From contig JACQRJ010000047.1 of NCBI GenBank assembly GCA_016206505.1, forward strand, positions 1 through 39,267: a DNA stretch of 39,267 nt, read 5' to 3'. Origin of the DNA: Candidatus Peregrinibacteria bacterium (GTDB lineage Bacteria > Patescibacteriota > Gracilibacteria > UBA1369 > LOWO2-01-FULL-3). Positions 32,836-39,267 of the stretch are shown one piece after another. The notes beneath the pieces are model-generated. The model was not told the origin of the DNA. It did not search any database and was given only the letters and a program-made list of their open reading frames with translations. The translations under genes were made by a program, and so were the position numbers. Every line of letters begins with the position of its first letter. The first letter of the stretch is position 1.

Positions 32836-32847
32836 TCCGAGTGCTAA
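32821..32847. promoter_or_regulatory. CIRCE operator upstream of dnaK
   Basis: TTAGCACTC, nine bases (TATAATTCC), GAGTGCTAA: a perfect CIRCE. It ends 15 nt before the dnaK start codon and overlaps the promoter -10. Confidence 0.95.
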
Positions 32848-34851
<2,004 letters not shown>

Positions 34852-34860
34852 AAGTTTCTA

Positions 34861-34895
34861 AAAAGTATCCCCGGTGACAGCGAGGATACTTTTTT
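34861..34895 (+). terminator. Rho-independent terminator of dnaK
   Basis: AAAAGTATCC (34861-34870) pairs with GGATACTTTT (34884-34893) across a 13-nt loop, followed by further T residues to 34895. It starts 9 nt after the dnaK stop. Confidence 0.88.
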
Positions 34896-34916
34896 GCAAG
34901 TGCCACAGTCATGATC

Positions 34917-34945
34917 TTGCGACAAAAAATCAAATAATCTATTAT
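34917..34945 (+). promoter_or_regulatory. Promoter of tal-pgi-tkt
   Basis: TTGCGA (34917-34922), 17-nt spacer, TATTAT (34940-34945), 26 nt before the tal start and just after the dnaK terminator. Confidence 0.55.
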
Positions 34946-34971
34946 TCAGCCCGACATTAAAAAAATCTCAC

Positions 34972-35619
34972 ATGCAATTCTTCCTCGACACCGCCAACAT
35001 CGATGAAATCAAAAAATATGCCAAATGGGGAATGATCGACGGCATCACTACAAACCCCAGCCTGATGGCCAAAGAAGGCGTCTCTTTGGAAAAACGCATC
35101 AAAGAAATAGCCGCGGTTATCGACGGCCCGATAAGCTCCGAAGTTATCAGTACAGATCTCAAAGGCATGATCGAAGAAGGCAAAAAAATGTCCAAATGGC
35201 ATCCAAATGTCTACATAAAAGTCCCCATGACTCCAAACGGCTTGATGGCCTGCAAAGCTTTGCGTTCAGAGGGAATCAATGTAAATGTCACTCTGATTTT
35301 TAGTGCCAGTCAGGCGATTTTGGCGGCAAAAGCCGGTGCAACTTTTGTTAGCCCTTTTATCGGGCGGCTCGACGATATTTCCGAAGACGGCATGTCACTC
35401 ATAGCCGACATCATGCAGATTTTTGAAAATTATGAATTTGAAACCAAGGTTTTGGTCGCATCGGTAAGGCATCCGCGCCATGTTGTGGATTCCATGCTAA
35501 TCGGCGCTGATATCTGCACCATGCCGGAAACGGTTTTCAGTAAATTGATTCAACATCCTTTGACCGATATCGGAGTTGAAAGATTTTTGAGCGACTGGAA
35601 AAACGCCAAGAAAAAGTAG
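34972..35619 (+). CDS. tal: Transaldolase (short TalC/FSA-like subfamily)
   Basis: A 215-residue Schiff-base enzyme with LDTANIDEIKKY, GITTNPSLMAKEG, the catalytic K83 in YIKVPMT, and FVSPFIGRLDDIS. This short subfamily includes true transaldolases and fructose-6-phosphate aldolases, which sequence alone does not separate cleanly; the adjacent pgi and tkt favour a transaldolase in the non-oxidative pentose phosphate pathway. It is first in the tal-pgi-tkt operon, 16 nt before pgi. Confidence 0.9.
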   Translation: MQFFLDTANIDEIKKYAKWGMIDGITTNPSLMAKEGVSLEKRIKEIAAVIDGPISSEVISTDLKGMIEEGKKMSKWHPNVYIKVPMTPNGLMACKALRSEGINVNVTLIFSASQAILAAKAGATFVSPFIGRLDDISEDGMSLIADIMQIFENYEFETKVLVASVRHPRHVVDSMLIGADICTMPETVFSKLIQHPLTDIGVERFLSDWKNAKKK

Positions 35620-35635
35620 GGCATTAAAAATCATC

Positions 35636-36943
35636 ATGATTAGTTTGAATTTCGAAAATCTTGTTTCCGTAACCAAAAAACACGGTTTATCTTTGGCGGA
35701 AATAAAAAAAGATTCAGAAAAAATTCCAAAACTTCTTGAGCAGATAAAAAAACGTAATCAGGGGTTTTACGAAATCCTCGACGACCGCGAAACAGTCAAA
35801 AAAATCGCCACTTTCGCCAAAAAAATAAAAGGAAAATACAAATCCATTGTTGTCCTGGGAATCGGCGGCTCGGCACTGGGAACAATTTGCCTGCAACAAA
35901 GCCTAAAACATTGCTTTGAAAATGAACTGAAAAATTCAAAAACGCGCGAAAATACGCCAAAACTTTACGTCCTGGATAATATCGATCCACAACTCATCAG
36001 CGAAATCGAAGACATTATCGACTACGGCAAAACCCTTTTTATCGTAGTAACAAAATCCGGCACGACACCTGAAACTTTGAGCCAATATTTTTATTTCCGT
36101 GACAAAATACGAACAAAAAGTTCGCATAAGTTAAACGCCCATTTCGTCTTCATCACCGACAGGCAAAAAGGTCGATTGCGACAAATCGCCAACGAAGAAA
36201 AAATAACAACTTTTGAAATTCCGGAAAATGTTGGGGGCAGATTTTCCGTACTGACTACAGTCGGACTGCTGCCTGCAGCACTTATCGGCATCAATATCGG
36301 AAAACTGATCGAAGGCGCAAAAACAATGTGCAAGAAATTTTTCAGCAAAAACTTTACGGAAAATCTGCCTTATCAAATCGCAACAATCCAATATTTGCTC
36401 AATAAAAAGGGCAAAACGATAAACGTCCTAATGCCCTACAGCCAAAAATTAATCCGCTTTGCCGACTGGTACAGACAGTTACTTGCCGAAAGCATCGGCA
36501 AAAAACTAAACAACAAAGGCAAAGAAATTTTCGCAGGGATAACACCAATAAACGCCCTCGGCGTCACCGACCAGCATTCACAATTGCAACTCTATAGCGA
36601 AGGCCCGAACGACAAATTAATCATTTTCATTGAAGTGGGAGCTTATGCGAACAAAAAGTTCGCAAAACTGGAAATCCCAAGCGCTTTTATGGGCAAAAAA
36701 ATCACCTTCCATCACCTCCTGCAAACCGAAAAAAACGCCACAGTCCAAGCACTGACACAAACCAATCGCCCAAACATCACTCTAAAAATAAATCAGATCG
36801 ACGAAAACACTTTAGGCGAACTCTTCCTGCTTTTCGAAGCCTCCATCGCTTTCCTCGGCGAACTTTTCGACATCAACGCCTACGACCAGCCAGGAGTGGA
36901 ACTTAGCAAAACGCTGACAAAAAAGTACCTCGCGCAAAATTGA
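35636..36943 (+). CDS. pgi: Glucose-6-phosphate isomerase
   Basis: A 435-residue isomerase between glucose-6-phosphate and fructose-6-phosphate. Marks: VLGIGGSALGT (phosphate loop), VTKSGTTPET, GGRFSVLTTVGLLPAAL, LLAESIGKK with the catalytic Glu, and VTDQHSQLQLYSEGP. Length fits the compact bacterial form. The gene contains two copies of a small hairpin repeat (36110-36124 and 36642-36663), read as IRTKSSHKL and AYANKKFAK respectively. It lies between tal (16-nt gap) and tkt (25-nt gap). Confidence 0.96.
   Translation: MISLNFENLVSVTKKHGLSLAEIKKDSEKIPKLLEQIKKRNQGFYEILDDRETVKKIATFAKKIKGKYKSIVVLGIGGSALGTICLQQSLKHCFENELKNSKTRENTPKLYVLDNIDPQLISEIEDIIDYGKTLFIVVTKSGTTPETLSQYFYFRDKIRTKSSHKLNAHFVFITDRQKGRLRQIANEEKITTFEIPENVGGRFSVLTTVGLLPAALIGINIGKLIEGAKTMCKKFFSKNFTENLPYQIATIQYLLNKKGKTINVLMPYSQKLIRFADWYRQLLAESIGKKLNNKGKEIFAGITPINALGVTDQHSQLQLYSEGPNDKLIIFIEVGAYANKKFAKLEIPSAFMGKKITFHHLLQTEKNATVQALTQTNRPNITLKINQIDENTLGELFLLFEASIAFLGELFDINAYDQPGVELSKTLTKKYLAQN
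36110..36130. repeat. Small palindromic repeat, copy A (in pgi)
   Basis: CGAAC-AAAAA-GTTCG (36110-36124), with the right arm continuing as CATAAG (36125-36130). Compared with copies B and C, the complete outer arm is on the right here, so the unit seems to be CTTATGCGAAC, AAAAA, GTTCGCATAAG, with each copy keeping a different outer arm. Confidence 0.6.
36642..36663. repeat. Small palindromic repeat, copy B (in pgi)
   Basis: CTTATGCGAAC (36642-36652), loop AAAAA, GTTCGC (36658-36663). It is identical to copy C over 22 bases but is read in a different codon frame (AYANKKFAK here, LMRTKSSQK there). Confidence 0.65.
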
Positions 36944-36968
36944 AAATTCGATTAAAATTCCGCCATCA

Positions 36969-38948
36969 ATGCTCACTTCCCTGCCAAAATTCGGCGAAAA
37001 TCTTGAAATAAATCACCTCGATTTCCTCAAAGCCATAACAAAATCGGCCAGAAGTTCCATCCTGCAAATGGTCACAAACGCGCAAAGCGGCCACCCTGGC
37101 GGATCGCTTTCCTGCATCGACTATCTCGCGGTTCTTTACTCTTTTTTGATCAGCCAGACCGGTGAAAAAGTTGTCGTCAGCAACGGCCACATCTCCCCCG
37201 GAGTCTACAGCATTCTCGCCGAAATGGGCTATCACGACAGAGAAGAAATTATACGAACTTTTCGCCAATTCGGCTCAATCTATGAAGGACACGTTACGCG
37301 CCATGTCCGCGGTGTGGAATATGGGACGGGACCGCTCGGAATCGGAGTTTCAGTGGCATCGGCTTTTGCAATCGGCGAAAAGCTTATGCGAACAAAAAGT
37401 TCGCAAAAAAACGATGAGCAAAAAGTCTATGCATTAGTCGGCGACGGCGAATGCCAGGAGGGGCAAGTTCATGAGATGATCAATTTTGCAAAACATCACA
37501 ATTTAAATAATCTGGTAATTTTTGTCGACTACAACAAAGTTCAATTAACCGCCAGCCTAAAAGAAACTCTCAACATCGATATTGCAAAAATCTTCGCCGC
37601 AGGGGGTTTTGAAATTATCGATATCAACGCCCACGATTACAACGAAATCTGGTCGGGCTTGAGCAAAGCGCAAACAAGCAAAAAACCGGTGGTAATCATG
37701 GGAAACAGTATCATGGGCTATGGAGTTGATTTTATGCAATCGGCAGGTGAAAATCATCTTTCTGACTGGCATGGGAAAGCGCCAAAACCCGAACAAATCA
37801 CCGATGATTTAAAAAAACTAGAACTCACCGCTGAAGAAAAACAAACGCTCGAAAACTTCCGCAAAAATTTCGTAAAATGGCAGCCGAAAGAAGCTCGTTT
37901 TCCAAAATCACTCAGCAAAATAGGCAAAGAAACCGGACACGATTTCACAGTCGACATAGGAAAACCGCAACTCTACGGCCCGGAAGTCGACACCGATTGT
38001 CGCAGCGCCTACGGCAAAGCATTGCTCGACCTCGCCACCAAAAATCCGCAAATCGTCGCCCTCACCGCCGACCTCAAAGGTTCGGTCATGACCAGTTTTG
38101 TTTCGGAAAAATTACCGGATCAGTACATCGAATGCGGCATCGCCGAACAGCAAATGGTTTCCGCCTCTGGCGGCCTCAGCATCAGCGGCTTTATCCCCTT
38201 CTGTTCAACCTTCGGCGCCTTTATGAGTAGTCGCGCAAAAGATCAGGCCAGAGTCAACGACATCAATTATTGTAATGTGAAAATGGTGGCTACGCACTGC
38301 GGTCTTTCCGTTGGCGAAGACGGCCCGACTCACCAGGCCATTGATGACAAAAGTTCGTTTTTGGGATTTTTCAACACCATGGTCATCGAACCCGCCGACC
38401 CAAATCAAACCGATCACATTATACGATATATCAGTTCACATTACGGAAATTTTTATGTGCGCATGGGCCGCCATAAATATCCGGTAATTTTAAAAGAAAA
38501 CGGCAGCATTTTTTACGATGAAAATTATGTTTACAAATACGGCAAATGCGACCTACTCCGGAAAGGAAATGCGCTTACCATAGCCGTAACCGGCGCCTGT
38601 ATCAATGAAGCGCTAAAAGCCCTGGCGCTTTTATCAGAGGGCAAAAGCGGCACCTATGCGCCCGACATCGAGCTCATCGCCGTATCCTCGATCAAACAAT
38701 TCGACGACACTCTTCTCGATTCAATTCGCAAAACCCGCAAAGTCCTCACGGTCGAAGATCACAACAAAATCTCAGGACTCAGTTCACAGCTGGGATTTGC
38801 TTTACTGCAAAAAAACATTCAAATCGACGCTTTCGAAAACCTCGGCACAGATCATTACCAGCTCTCCGGCAAAGCGCCGGAACTTTACCACTCAGCCAAA
38901 ATCGACGCCTCTGCCATCGCGGAAAAAATCCAACAAATGCTTGGATAA
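36969..38948 (+). CDS. tkt: Transketolase
   Basis: A 659-residue thiamine-diphosphate enzyme moving two-carbon units between sugar phosphates. Marks: QSGHPGGSLSCIDYLAVLY near the N-terminus, YGTGPLGIGVSVASAFAIG, the ThDP/Mg motif VGDGECQEGQVHEMINFA, the pyrimidine domain with ECGIAEQQMVSASGGL and HCGLSVGEDGPTHQAIDD, and a C-terminal domain. It is one full-length chain, not the split form. It carries one copy of the small hairpin repeat at 37383-37404. It is last in the tal-pgi-tkt operon. Confidence 0.95.
   Translation: MLTSLPKFGENLEINHLDFLKAITKSARSSILQMVTNAQSGHPGGSLSCIDYLAVLYSFLISQTGEKVVVSNGHISPGVYSILAEMGYHDREEIIRTFRQFGSIYEGHVTRHVRGVEYGTGPLGIGVSVASAFAIGEKLMRTKSSQKNDEQKVYALVGDGECQEGQVHEMINFAKHHNLNNLVIFVDYNKVQLTASLKETLNIDIAKIFAAGGFEIIDINAHDYNEIWSGLSKAQTSKKPVVIMGNSIMGYGVDFMQSAGENHLSDWHGKAPKPEQITDDLKKLELTAEEKQTLENFRKNFVKWQPKEARFPKSLSKIGKETGHDFTVDIGKPQLYGPEVDTDCRSAYGKALLDLATKNPQIVALTADLKGSVMTSFVSEKLPDQYIECGIAEQQMVSASGGLSISGFIPFCSTFGAFMSSRAKDQARVNDINYCNVKMVATHCGLSVGEDGPTHQAIDDKSSFLGFFNTMVIEPADPNQTDHIIRYISSHYGNFYVRMGRHKYPVILKENGSIFYDENYVYKYGKCDLLRKGNALTIAVTGACINEALKALALLSEGKSGTYAPDIELIAVSSIKQFDDTLLDSIRKTRKVLTVEDHNKISGLSSQLGFALLQKNIQIDAFENLGTDHYQLSGKAPELYHSAKIDASAIAEKIQQMLG
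37383..37404. repeat. Small palindromic repeat, copy C (in tkt)
   Basis: CTTATGCGAAC (37383-37393), loop AAAAA, GTTCGC (37399-37404). It encodes LMRTKSSQ right after a conserved helix, in a region where a length-variable loop is plausible. Confidence 0.65.
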
Positions 38949-38960
38949 TGATGCGCCCAC

Positions 38961-39140
38961 TCACAACGGACTTCTAATTCCACTCAGTACATTGCAACTG
39001 ACATGCGTATAAATCTGCGTGGTTCTGATATTGCTATGCCCCAAAAGCTCCTGAATAAAGCGCAGATCAACACCACCCTCCAGCAAATGCGTCGCAAAAC
39101 TATGGCGCAAAGAATGAAAAGTCGCATCCTGACTTTCGCG
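38961..39140 (-). pseudogene. C-terminal fragment of a tyrosine recombinase (XerC/D or integron-integrase type)
   Basis: The minus strand reads [15 protein letters not shown], then [18 protein letters not shown], then QIYTHVS and a stop at 38961-38963. This is catalytic box II of tyrosine recombinases: HxxR (H at 39114-39116), the later GH and the nucleophile Tyr. Family similarity stops just before HSLRHS (DATF, about 39117-39128). The upstream frame continues with unrelated codons to a stop near 39224, and the catalytic box I Arg and the core-binding domain are absent. Base composition flips at about the same point, suggesting a real junction rather than a sequencing gap. It is a remnant, or a gene split by rearrangement. 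It is convergent with tkt, with a 12-bp gap. Confidence 0.75.
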
Positions 39141-39267
39141 ATTTAGTGAAAAGTTGATAATTAAGGTCGTGTTTTTGTTTGCTGTAAGAGAAATTGAGTT
39201 TTTTTGGGGGTGTGCATAGAATGTTTCTGATGAGTTATGTTAGACAATACAAACGCGGTGGTTCAAC
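39141..39267. other. Right-end segment of different base composition
   Basis: In 39181-39240 I count 19 G and 3 C on the plus strand, the reverse of the C-rich host DNA before it. No gene is recognisable. GTTAGAC (39230-39236 region) and a terminal GTTCAAC are present but not informative on their own. Confidence 0.4.

Noticed and set aside
39224-39267. Integron attC/attI core sites near the recombinase fragment
   Set aside because: GTTAGAC and GTTCAAC fit the 7-bp core patterns, but such short degenerate motifs are expected by chance, and there is no folded attC structure or cassette.

Overview
The window looks like chromosomal DNA of a Candidate Phyla Radiation (Patescibacteria) bacterium, perhaps Peregrinibacteria-like. 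The reasons are short and often overlapping genes, an A-rich code with standard stops (TGA ends nrdJ, pgi and the PIN toxin, so UGA is not recoded as in Gracilibacteria), trimmed family members such as a short HrcA and a ComEC without its nuclease domain, and almost no Shine-Dalgarno sites. The taxonomic call is an inference; no rRNA or ribosomal protein gene is present.

Layout. Positions 1-4343 hold a putative defence module: a 5'-truncated AlbA_2/RecG-like protein, a type III Res-like helicase-nuclease and a 64-residue HTH protein. Its base composition (G at least equal to C on the + strand) differs from the rest. Positions 4395-6992 hold a NUDIX hydrolase, a cysteine desulfurase and an EamA transporter. 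Positions 7204-9663 hold a B12-dependent ribonucleotide reductase behind a putative NrdR box, closed by a strong hairpin terminator. Positions 9784-12916 hold a large charged coiled-coil protein of unknown function and a membrane-anchored methyltransferase, convergent with a short comEC (minus strand). Positions 14609-21349 form an envelope operon: SLH-CAP surface protein, LCP transferase, RsuA-type pseudouridine synthase, D,D-carboxypeptidase and MraY.

Positions 21449-26744 (minus strand) form a gluconeogenic operon: class I aldolase FbaB, an NADP-type GAPDH, class I FBPase, then a translationally coupled ECF sigma factor and a FecR-domain membrane protein. Further right are rsmH-ftsL (minus), a small membrane exporter and tsaC. 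A second, NAD-type GAPDH follows at 29723, then hrcA-grpE, a Phd/PIN toxin-antitoxin pair and dnaK. Both hrcA and dnaK sit behind sigma70-type promoters overlapped by CIRCE operators. Positions 34972-38948 are tal-pgi-tkt (sugar-phosphate interconversion). The right end carries only the C-terminal catalytic box of a tyrosine recombinase, cut off near a sharp composition change at about 39140.

Most unusual points: (i) a roughly 122-bp palindromic element inserted in frame inside rsmH; (ii) three copies of a small hairpin repeat inside pgi and tkt, read in two different frames; (iii) two GAPDH paralogues whose cofactor residues predict opposite pyridine nucleotide use, one embedded in a gluconeogenic operon that also encodes its own sigma factor; (iv) a toxin-antitoxin cassette between grpE and dnaK; (v) the foreign-looking AlbA_2-helicase-nuclease-HTH module at the left end.
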